From an uncultured Lachnospiraceae bacterium (GTDB lineage Bacteria > Bacillota > Clostridia > Lachnospirales > Lachnospiraceae): 12,907 nt of DNA. The position numbers and the translations under genes are program-made. The notes beneath the pieces were generated by a model. The model was given only the letters and a program-made list of their open reading frames with translations. It searched no databases and was not told the DNA's origin. Of this stretch, positions 1-5,930 are shown piece by piece; position 1 is the first letter of the stretch, and the number at the start of each line of letters is the position of its first letter. Location of the stretch: the NCBI GenBank assembly GCA_946538445.1, contig CAMNGO010000040.1, forward strand, positions 1 through 12,907, in the 5' to 3' direction.

Positions 1-63
1 GCTTTGTATGAATTGAACGTTCAAGGTTGTTTTGTTATTCAGTTATCAAGATGCATATGCCAG

Positions 64-132
64 CTCTCGAAAAGGCAAGTAACCTTGGAGAGTGACTTTT
101 AATATTATACAATAAATTATTTACCGAATCAA
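64..132 (-). promoter_or_regulatory. Strong leftward sigma-A promoter and structured leader, rRNA-operon-like
   Basis: Read on the minus strand, a -35 box TTGATT (127-132) and a perfect -10 box TATAAT (104-109) are separated by 17 bases, so transcription should start near base 97 and run left out of the window. The leader begins with a hairpin: CTCTC (88-92) pairs with GAGAG (64-68), and AAGG (83-86) with CCTT (72-75). It continues as CTTGATAACTGAATAAC near 36-52, a phrase like the conserved AACTGAATA-type element found in Firmicutes rRNA leaders and spacers. The promoter is seen directly; that it serves an rRNA operon starting beyond base 1 is inference. It could also serve a tRNA cluster or an ordinary gene with a long leader. 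Confidence 0.6.
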
Positions 133-205
133 GTATTAATTTCCTTTTTTATCCAAAATTTTTTATGAATATCAATACAATATATCTATTATTATCGATA
201 TTGTC

Positions 206-251
206 AGTATAAAAAAGGAAACTGTATACCACTATACACAGTTCCCTTTTT
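206..251 (-). terminator. Rho-independent terminator of the Ig-like/NlpC-like gene
   Basis: An imperfect hairpin has arms 212-228 and 233-251. AAAAA/TTTTT, GG/CC, AA/TT, CTG/CAG and TATA/TATA pair around a CCAC loop, with one mismatch and a two-base bulge. On the minus strand the stem runs into six T residues. It lies about 35 bases beyond the stop codon of the leftward gene. The outer A and T runs would also let it work in the rightward direction. Confidence 0.75.
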
Positions 252-286
252 AAAAGTATTCTTCTTTATCTGTTCAATTATCTTTA

Positions 287-1483
287 TCAGCGAAATCTTA
301 TAATCTCAGTAATCGCATATTTGGAATAACTCGATTTACAGTAATCGATAGGTCCACAGCCACAGACGGAATACCCGATACTTTGTGCGATTCCACCGGC
401 TTCATAAACCAGGGCATGTCCCTCTTCCGACCGTCCTGCATATACTACAGTATGGTTTATTCCATTGATGCTGATGGAAAGAATGTCTCCGTAATATAAT
501 GCACCGGAATCGGAGGCATCCTGAACACAAGATCCTATTCCGTCTCCCTCTTTGATGAAGTCTGCATTACTCTCAATGATGGATCTGGAGTCGGTGCTGG
601 TAATTACAAAACCATTCGGGGTACCGTAAATCTGTCCTTTTGGCATAAAACCGAGATCATATAATACCCAGTTAGCCGGCGAAGCACAATTCAACGGAAT
701 ACCGGTATTCGATTGGGCATTGACCATTGCAGCTTCATAAGTCAGAACAGGATTTTTTCCATTCTTATAACATAAACTTCCGTACTGTTTGATGAAGGCG
801 GAATATCCCTCGATTAAATTCATCATTTTTTTAATAGTAGAATTTACATCGGAAGAAGTAAGACTTGTATCTACAATATTATTGACGATAACCTTTACAA
901 CCGAATATACACCTGTTCCATCTGTTGATCTGACCGTAATCTCAGCTTCTCCGGGGGCTACTGCAGTCAAATATCCTTCACCGATAACACTGACGATATT
1001 GGGGGCTGATGAGATAAACTCCAATTTGCCCGTTGTGGCATTTGAGGGATTGACCCGGGCGGAGATCCTGTTTTTCTCACCCACAAAGAGTACCATCCTG
1101 GGAGTATTCACCTCGACCTTTTTAACGGGAATTACAACTGTAAGAAGACATTTCGCTTTGAATTTTGTGCCCTTGATCCTGGCAGTTATGGTTGCTTTCC
1201 CATTCTTTTTCCCCCGGATCACACCTTTTTTTGAAACCGTAGCTACACTTTTTTTGGTGGAAGACCATATGATCTTTCTTTTCTTATACTTCTTCTTCAG
1301 AATCTTGGCACGTAGGCGGATGCTTTTTCCCTTTTTTACCGTGCAGACATTCCGGTCCAACCTGATCTTCGGAGAAGCTGCTGTCACGGGATTTGCAGCG
1401 ATGAATAGTAGCAGCACCATTAAACATGCTGAAAAAACTAACTTCAGATAAGTCTCGGAAAAAAACGTACTACGGTTCTTCAT
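287..1483 (-). CDS. Exported protein with two bacterial Ig-like (BIG2) domains and a C-terminal NlpC/P60-like cysteine peptidase-type domain
   Basis: This 398-residue protein has an N-terminal signal peptide: basic MKNR start, hydrophobic core about 14-30, and likely cleavage after the VTA/VTAA stretch near 35-36. Two BIG2-type Ig-like domains follow at about 38-117 and 120-200. The first is extremely rich in Lys and Arg, with typical SSTKKSVATVS and GKATITA phrases. The C-terminal part (about 210-398) has Cys266 in NCASPANW, a GDILSI strand at 332-337 and His344 in INHTVVYAG. This Cys, then Gly-Asp, then His order is that of NlpC/P60 or CHAP-like papain-fold peptidases or amidases. The likely location is the cell wall or outside the cell, with the basic Ig domains possibly contacting anionic wall polymers. 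No LPXTG or transmembrane anchor is visible. AGGGAG precedes the ATG at good spacing. The Ig domains are firm; the peptidase assignment is moderate and the substrate unknown. Confidence 0.8.
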   Translation of the reverse strand: MKNRSTFFSETYLKLVFSACLMVLLLFIAANPVTAASPKIRLDRNVCTVKKGKSIRLRAKILKKKYKKRKIIWSSTKKSVATVSKKGVIRGKKNGKATITARIKGTKFKAKCLLTVVIPVKKVEVNTPRMVLFVGEKNRISARVNPSNATTGKLEFISSAPNIVSVIGEGYLTAVAPGEAEITVRSTDGTGVYSVVKVIVNNIVDTSLTSSDVNSTIKKMMNLIEGYSAFIKQYGSLCYKNGKNPVLTYEAAMVNAQSNTGIPLNCASPANWVLYDLGFMPKGQIYGTPNGFVITSTDSRSIIESNADFIKEGDGIGSCVQDASDSGALYYGDILSISINGINHTVVYAGRSEEGHALVYEAGGIAQSIGYSVCGCGPIDYCKSSYSKYAITEIIRFR

Positions 1484-1546
1484 ACTTGTTCTCCCTTCTC
1501 AGTCTCTTTGATCACAGTTATTTACAAATAATGACTGCGCTTTTTT

Positions 1547-1555
1547 ATCATATCA
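1547..1555 (-). promoter_or_regulatory. Extended -10 promoter for the Ig-like/NlpC-like gene
   Basis: On the minus strand the sequence TGATATGAT fits an extended -10 element (TGn followed by TATGAT, one mismatch from consensus). The -35 region is poor (TAGATT at 17-base spacing), as is common for extended -10 promoters. The predicted start leaves a leader of about 55 bases that contains a possible CAGTC/GACTG stem before the ribosome binding site. Confidence 0.45.
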
Positions 1556-1637
1556 CAACTGATTGAGAGAATCTACAGTTTTTTCATCATTTTGACGAAA
1601 TTATTACGCTTTTCTTACTAAATTTTAGATATAATTA

Positions 1638-1678
1638 CTAAAAAATGTGTTTTGAACTTAAATAACAGTTATTTACAC
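1638..1678 (-). terminator. Possible weak terminator after the Nudix gene
   Basis: On the minus strand GTGT (1675-1678) can pair with ACAC (1647-1650) around an AT-only inner stem, followed by ATTTTTT. The stem overlaps the stop codon of the Nudix gene. Pairing is short and AT-rich, so this is only a candidate; no better terminator is seen between the two leftward transcription units. Confidence 0.3.
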
Positions 1679-2139
1679 TCCAAATCGATACCATACAATA
1701 TCCCGATTTCTTTCAAAGGATCGTAATCATGCTCTACAAATCCTTTCTCTTTCTTCTGATTGGTAAGGATCAATTCCTTGGTAAGCCCCGGAACGTCTTC
1801 CCTCTGTAGAGCTTCATCAATGTCCATCCATACGACGAGATCATTTTCATCCTCATCAGAGTGCGCTTCCCCGGAGATATATTTAGCCGAAAAGGCAACA
1901 TACCAGTCATTTTTCCGAAAACGGATACCGATCACTTCCTCCGGTTCTATAGCAACACCTGTCTCTTCCAGATATTCTCTTTTTACAGCTTCCCTGGGAT
2001 CTTCCCCATTTTTGATATATCCTCCGGGAACGATCAGAAGCCCTTTCCCGTTTCCGTAAGTATGGCGTCCAAGCAAAACCTTTCCCTCCCGGAAGACCAC
2101 TGCTGTGACAGAACGGGTAAAATCTGTGTTAATCTCCAT
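1669..2139 (-). CDS. Nudix hydrolase
   Basis: This 156-residue cytosolic protein has a complete Nudix box at residues 40-62: Gly40, five residues, Glu46, then seven residues to REYLEE (54-59) and TGV. It therefore carries the Glu residues that bind Mg2+ and should hydrolyse a nucleoside diphosphate linked to another group. The preceding LLIVPGG strand and the single-domain length are standard. The substrate cannot be read from the sequence; nucleotide-pool cleaning and NDP-sugar or dinucleotide hydrolysis are all possible. The ATG has a purine-rich GGAAGAGAGGG site that overlaps the end of the upstream PrsW-like gene. The two genes are 14 bases apart and almost certainly share an mRNA, with this gene second. 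Confidence 0.88.
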   Translation of the reverse strand: MEINTDFTRSVTAVVFREGKVLLGRHTYGNGKGLLIVPGGYIKNGEDPREAVKREYLEETGVAIEPEEVIGIRFRKNDWYVAFSAKYISGEAHSDEDENDLVVWMDIDEALQREDVPGLTKELILTNQKKEKGFVEHDYDPLKEIGILYGIDLECK

Positions 2140-2153
2140 AAATCCCTCTCTTC

Positions 2154-2846
2154 CTAATAGATGGGTGTGTCGTTATAACCGAATGTCTTCACATTTCGAA
2201 TCGCTATGACATCAAGGACAATAAGACCCACGAAGAAAATCACCATACCAACCTCACTGTTTAAGGAACAGATGAAGTCATAGAATCCATGGAGTACCAT
2301 AGGTACCAGCAAGGCCAATCTCTTATGGCGGGAAGCATTTGCACGATTGCCACGAACTTCCTCATATTTTGCAATACCAAGATGCATACCCATAAAGATA
2401 CCGAAAATGGTATGACCGGGGATAGCGGTAATTGCTCTTGCAAGTGCCGTTGCCAATCCGCCCTCAAACACGTACATAATGTTCTCAAAGGCAGCAAATC
2501 CTATAGCGGCAGCTACAGAATAAACAATCCCGTCAAAAGTATAATTGAATTCCGGATTCTTCCATGCACTTAATTTACAGGCCTGCATCTTAAAAAATTC
2601 TTCCACCAGAGCAACTCCAATCATATTTTCCAGCAGAAGGCCCAGCATCGTAGTATTCGGTACCGCTCTGTTAAGGAGGTCAATCAGCACACCTTCCACG
2701 ATCACGGTCGGGAAGACTGATATAACTCCAAATAGAACAGTCTTCACCACCAGACCAATGGGTTCTTTCTCGACCTTGTCCTGCCTGTAGATATAGCGCA
2801 TAAGATAAAAAGGCGGGATCAGAGCCGCAAGACTAAGTAAAAACAT
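2154..2846 (-). CDS. PrsW-family intramembrane metalloprotease
   Basis: This 230-residue multipass membrane protein belongs to the PrsW/glutamic-type CPBP-related protease group. Conserved features seen in order are EEFFK (82-86), FDG (104-106), FEN with Glu121, PGH with His145, and LHGFYDF with His186. These lie in or next to hydrophobic helices at about 1-20, 30-57, 66-82, 107-127, 140-160, 176-193 and 197-216. In Bacillus subtilis, PrsW starts regulated intramembrane proteolysis of the anti-sigma factor RsiW. No sigma or anti-sigma gene is present here, so the substrate of this homologue is unknown. AGAAAGGAG sits at ideal distance from the ATG. It is the first gene of an operon with the Nudix hydrolase and is divergent from the esterase operon. 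Confidence 0.88.
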   Translation of the reverse strand: MFLLSLAALIPPFYLMRYIYRQDKVEKEPIGLVVKTVLFGVISVFPTVIVEGVLIDLLNRAVPNTTMLGLLLENMIGVALVEEFFKMQACKLSAWKNPEFNYTFDGIVYSVAAAIGFAAFENIMYVFEGGLATALARAITAIPGHTIFGIFMGMHLGIAKYEEVRGNRANASRHKRLALLVPMVLHGFYDFICSLNSEVGMVIFFVGLIVLDVIAIRNVKTFGYNDTPIY

Positions 2847-2926
2847 AAATTTCTCCTTTCTGATATACCATAAACATCCGGGGTTATGTGTCTGTATATA
2901 TTCTTTTTATTTTATCACATTTATTA

Positions 2927-2954
2927 AGTATATCATAAGAAATGAATAATGCAA
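2927..2954 (-). promoter_or_regulatory. Promoter of the PrsW-Nudix operon
   Basis: On the minus strand TTGCAT (2949-2954) is followed after 16 bases by TATACT (2927-2932), itself preceded by TGA to give an extended -10. It lies about 80 bases before the PrsW start codon. The divergent esterase operon begins at 3038. I see no equally clear rightward promoter in the shared gap; TTGTGA at 2973-2978 is the only weak -35 candidate. Confidence 0.5.
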
Positions 2955-3037
2955 TTCCCGACAAAACAGTCCTTGTGATTTCATACAAAATGTGTAAAAA
3001 TAGTAAAGTAAGTTTATAGTAGATTGGAGTATATTTT

Positions 3038-3838
3038 ATGATTAAAATGTGGGATGTTACTATCCCGGAACTGACCGGATATGCCAAACGCCTGGCTTAC
3101 CTTTATCTTCCCGATTCTTATGGGGACGATCCGGAGCGCAGGTATCCGGTTTTGTACATGTTTGACGGACACAATGTTTTTTTTGACAGCCATGCCACTT
3201 ATGGAAAGTGCTGGGGCATGAAAGAATACATGGACAGCACGCAGACCCAGATAATCATTGTCGCCGTGGAGTGTAATCACGGAATACACAATGACCGCTT
3301 ATGTGAGTATTCTCCTTACTCTTTTGAGGATCCCGATTTTGGTCCTGTAGAAGGGCGCGGAGATATCTATATGAAATGGCTGGTCCAAGACCTGAAACCC
3401 ATGATTGATGAGACCTATCTCACTCTCCCTGACCGGGAATATACCATGATAGCCGGAAGTTCCATGGGGGGACTGATGAGTTTGTATGCGGTTTTGAAGT
3501 ATAATCACATCTTCTCGAGGGCGGCTTGCCTGTCCCCATCTTTCCATTTCTGCCCATCGGAGATCGACCACCTCATTAAACGGTCAGATCTTGACCCTGA
3601 TACTATAATCTATATGGATTTCGGATCGGAGGAGATGAATTATTTTGAGGAAATGAAGGATGAATACATCAAAATCTTTGCTTCATTGGTCCATCGAAGT
3701 ATTTATCTGTCAACCCGAATCATCCCGGGAGGCACCCATTCCGAGGCGAGTTGGGAGCGGCAGATTCCCTTCTTTATGAATACGCTCTTGTATGAGGAAT
3801 GTCCGGAAACCCCGGATTCTGCCATGGATCCGGAATAG
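3038..3838 (+). CDS. Alpha/beta-hydrolase fold esterase (esterase D/PF00756-like), first of operon
   Basis: This 266-residue protein has no signal peptide or membrane segment, so it should be cytosolic. The serine nucleophile elbow is GSSMGG with Ser142. His234 in GGTHSE is the likely catalytic His, and Asp194 in YMDFGSEE the likely acid. YPVLYMFDGHNVFFD near 36-50 is the strand and oxyanion region typical of PF00756 esterases (esterase D, enterochelin esterase and feruloyl esterase relatives). Substrate is unknown; an acyl or aryl ester or thioester is likely. GGAG at 3026-3029 precedes the ATG by eight bases. The gene is 19 bases from a second, only distantly similar hydrolase, and an ATP-grasp ligase follows. 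The C-terminal tail after about 250 is acidic and Pro-rich and probably disordered. Confidence 0.85.
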   Translation: MIKMWDVTIPELTGYAKRLAYLYLPDSYGDDPERRYPVLYMFDGHNVFFDSHATYGKCWGMKEYMDSTQTQIIIVAVECNHGIHNDRLCEYSPYSFEDPDFGPVEGRGDIYMKWLVQDLKPMIDETYLTLPDREYTMIAGSSMGGLMSLYAVLKYNHIFSRAACLSPSFHFCPSEIDHLIKRSDLDPDTIIYMDFGSEEMNYFEEMKDEYIKIFASLVHRSIYLSTRIIPGGTHSEASWERQIPFFMNTLLYEECPETPDSAMDPE

Positions 3839-3843
3839 AAACC

Positions 3844-3850
3844 AAAGGGG
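3844..3850 (+). promoter_or_regulatory. Ribosome binding site that sets the start of the second esterase
   Basis: AAAGGGG lies seven bases before the ATG at 3858. The same frame stays open to an ATG at 3792, but that start would lie inside the upstream gene, lacks a comparable site, and would add a 22-residue Arg-rich leader outside the hydrolase fold. The start at 3858 is therefore preferred. Confidence 0.8.
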
Positions 3851-3857
3851 AATAACT

Positions 3858-4613
3858 ATGGAAAAACAATACATGACCTATTACAGCAACATCCTGAACA
3901 GGGATATGGAGATAAACATTTACGGGCACGGCGGACGTCCCATGCTTTATATCCCATGTCAGGAAGGACGTTTCTTTGACTTTGAGAACTTTAAGATGGC
4001 TGACGTATGCAGTGACTGGATCAATGCAGGAAAGATGATCGTTTTCTCCATCGATACCATTGATGCCGAGACCTGGACAAACAAATCAGGAGATCCCCGC
4101 TGGAGGATTGAAAGATACGAACAGTGGATTCAGTTCATCACTGAAGAGTTGGCCACGTTCATTTGGGAATATGTCAGTGACAAGAATCAGTGGGCTTATG
4201 AAGGCGGGATCCTTGTCTTTGGCTGCAGCCTGGGTGCTGCCCATGCGGCCAACCTCTATTTCCGCCGCCCCGACATCTTTGACAGACTTCTTGCCCTGAG
4301 CGGGGTATATACAGCCGATTATGGTTTTGACGGTTATATGGATGAACTGGTTTATATGAATTCGCCGGTTGACTACATGTACCGTCTTCCGGAAGATCAT
4401 CCATACATAGAACTTTATAATTCCCAGAAAAGTGTTATCTGCACAGGACGAGGTCCCTGGGAATACCCGGAGTACACGGAATCATTAGACCGGATTCTCA
4501 AAAGCAAGAATATCCATACCTGGGTTGACTACTGGGGAGATGATGTGCACCATGACTGGGATTGGTGGTATAAACAGGTAGTCTATTTCCTGCCATATCT
4601 TCTGGACGAATAA
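3858..4613 (+). CDS. Esterase-family alpha/beta-hydrolase, second of operon
   Basis: This is a 251-residue cytosolic protein. The nucleophile elbow is GCSLGAAHA with Ser124, in a region typical of PF00756 proteins. His231 or His232 in DDVHHDWDWW is the likely catalytic His. An aromatic-rich surface (RWRIERYEQW, WDWWYKQ) could form a lid or a site for a large ligand. Its overall plan (YIPCQEGRFFDFENF near 31-45) differs from the first esterase, so the two are not a recent tandem duplication and may act on different substrates or successive steps. It sits between the first hydrolase (19 bases upstream) and an ATP-grasp enzyme (54 bases downstream), in one transcription unit. Family assignment is good; the reaction is unknown. 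Confidence 0.83.
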   Translation: MEKQYMTYYSNILNRDMEINIYGHGGRPMLYIPCQEGRFFDFENFKMADVCSDWINAGKMIVFSIDTIDAETWTNKSGDPRWRIERYEQWIQFITEELATFIWEYVSDKNQWAYEGGILVFGCSLGAAHAANLYFRRPDIFDRLLALSGVYTADYGFDGYMDELVYMNSPVDYMYRLPEDHPYIELYNSQKSVICTGRGPWEYPEYTESLDRILKSKNIHTWVDYWGDDVHHDWDWWYKQVVYFLPYLLDE

Positions 4614-4654
4614 GCAAATATTCTATCGACTGTTAATCATGAGTCTTACTATGA

Positions 4655-4661
4655 AAGAGGG
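4655..4661 (+). promoter_or_regulatory. Ribosome binding site that sets the ATP-grasp start
   Basis: AAGAGGG ends at 4661, directly against an ATG at 4662, which leaves no spacing. The in-frame ATG at 4668 has six bases of spacing and begins MKNVVFISP, the first beta strand of the fold. The start at 4668 is therefore preferred. Confidence 0.8.
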
Positions 4662-4667
4662 ATGTAT

Positions 4668-5861
4668 ATGAAAAATGTGGTATTTATTTCTCCGAACTTT
4701 CCAACAAACTATTGGCAATTCTGCCACCAGTTAAAAGATAATGGCATGAACGTTTTGGGCATCGGTGATCAGCCCTATGATGAACTGATGCCAGAGCTTA
4801 AAGAGAGCCTGACAGAATACTACAAGGTGGACAGCCTGGAGCAGAGTGAGGAAGTCTATCGGGCGATTGCTTTCTTTATCTTTAAATACGGAAGGATTGA
4901 CTGGTTGGAATCCAACAACGAATACTGGCTGGAGCGGGACGCCAGATTCCGGACTGACTTCAATATCAGAAGCGGTTTTCAGATTGAAGATATTCCACGC
5001 ATCAAATATAAATCCAAAATGAAAGAATTCTATAAGAAAGCCGGTGTTCCGGTTGCCCGTTACCATCTGGTCGATGATCTGGAAGGATGCTTGGATTTCA
5101 TTAAAGAAGTCGGATATCCCGTAATTGCCAAACCGGATAACGGAGTCGGTGCTTCCCACACCATAAAAATCACCAACGATGACGAGATGAGTGATTTTAT
5201 CATGAATAAATGGCCTTCCATTACTTACATCATGGAGGAATACATCAACGGGGAGATCTGCTCTTATGATGCCATCATTGATTCCAAAGGGGAACCCATG
5301 TTTGAGACCGGCAATGTCACCCATACCTCCCTCATGGATGTAGTTAACGAGGGTGGAAACTCCACCTACTGTATCCTCAAAGAACTTCCGGATGATACCA
5401 GAGCCGCCGGTCGTGCTGTAGTAAAGAGTTTTAATGTAAAGAGCCGTTTCGTTCATTTTGAATTCTTCCGTTTGTTGGAGGACCAGGAAAGTCTGGGAAA
5501 AAAGGGAGATATTGTAGCGCTGGAAGTAAATATGCGTCCATCCGGAGGCTTCACCCCGGATATGATCAACTTTGCCCACAGTACGGATGTCTATAAAATC
5601 TGGGCCGATATGATTGCATTCGATCAGTCTACCAAGCCGGTAGGCTCCCACCAGTTCTGTGCTTACGCCGGTCTGAGAGATGATATGGACTATGTATTGA
5701 GCCGGGAACAGGTACTGGAGAAATACACGGATCATATGAAGATGAGCGGACGTATTCCGGATGTCTTATCCGATGCTATGGGAAATCAGTTCTATATAGC
5801 AACCTTTGAGACAGAAGAAGAAATGAATCAGTTCTATAAGACTGTGCTTGAGATGAAATAA
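4668..5861 (+). CDS. ATP-grasp domain ligase, third of operon
   Basis: This 397-residue cytosolic enzyme has an N-terminal Rossmann-like pre-ATP-grasp domain (about 1-100). The central ATP-grasp domain follows, with Lys155 in AKPDNGVGASHT (nucleotide-binding loop), MEEYINGEICSYDA at 189-202, and EVNMRPSGG (286-294), whose Glu286, Asn288 and Arg290 match the Mg2+/phosphate-binding signature. The C-terminal part (about 325-397) is a small capping domain. Such enzymes activate a carboxylate as acyl phosphate and join it to an amine, thiol, hydroxyl or other nucleophile. Relatives include the carbamoyl-phosphate synthase/biotin carboxylase type and many L-amino acid and peptide ligases. The substrates cannot be read here. 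The upstream esterases suggest that the product or its precursor is an ester, or that they remove or transfer the acyl group. A strong terminator follows within 30 bases, so this is the last gene. Confidence 0.88.
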   Translation: MKNVVFISPNFPTNYWQFCHQLKDNGMNVLGIGDQPYDELMPELKESLTEYYKVDSLEQSEEVYRAIAFFIFKYGRIDWLESNNEYWLERDARFRTDFNIRSGFQIEDIPRIKYKSKMKEFYKKAGVPVARYHLVDDLEGCLDFIKEVGYPVIAKPDNGVGASHTIKITNDDEMSDFIMNKWPSITYIMEEYINGEICSYDAIIDSKGEPMFETGNVTHTSLMDVVNEGGNSTYCILKELPDDTRAAGRAVVKSFNVKSRFVHFEFFRLLEDQESLGKKGDIVALEVNMRPSGGFTPDMINFAHSTDVYKIWADMIAFDQSTKPVGSHQFCAYAGLRDDMDYVLSREQVLEKYTDHMKMSGRIPDVLSDAMGNQFYIATFETEEEMNQFYKTVLEMK

Positions 5862-5885
5862 TGAGAGGTCATCAAGGTCAAAAAT

Positions 5886-5920
5886 AAGGCAGGGCCACAA
5901 TAGCCCTGCCTTTTATATTT
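5886..5920. terminator. Bidirectional terminator between the ATP-grasp gene and glgA
   Basis: A perfect 10-base-pair stem, AAGGCAGGGC (5886-5895) and GCCCTGCCTT (5903-5912), has a seven-base loop. It is followed by TTTT on the plus strand and preceded by AAAATAA, which gives a T-rich run on the minus strand. The genes on both sides converge on it. Confidence 0.92.
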
Positions 5921-5930
5921 GATATACTAT

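Noticed and set aside
789..1451. 220-residue rightward open frame opposite the Ig-like gene
   Set aside because: Low-complexity Phe/Thr-rich translation that mirrors the Lys-rich Ig domain; no start signal and no recognisable domain.
1660..1674. Perfect 15-base palindrome AAATAACAGTTATTT as an operator
   Set aside because: AT-only arms with a one-base centre, overlapping a stop codon; better treated as part of a weak terminator candidate or chance.
2884..3087. 67-residue hydrophobic leftward open frame in the PrsW/esterase gap
   Set aside because: It covers the PrsW promoter and begins inside the first esterase gene, with no ribosome binding site; more likely non-coding.
3038..4613. Two esterases as a recent tandem duplication
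   Set aside because: Beyond the serine elbow, the two proteins share little visible sequence and differ in motif order and surroundings.
4731..5735. 334-residue open frame on the minus strand opposite the ATP-grasp gene
   Set aside because: It lacks a ribosome binding site and family motifs and lies wholly opposite a gene with intact ATP-grasp motifs; it is a mirror frame.
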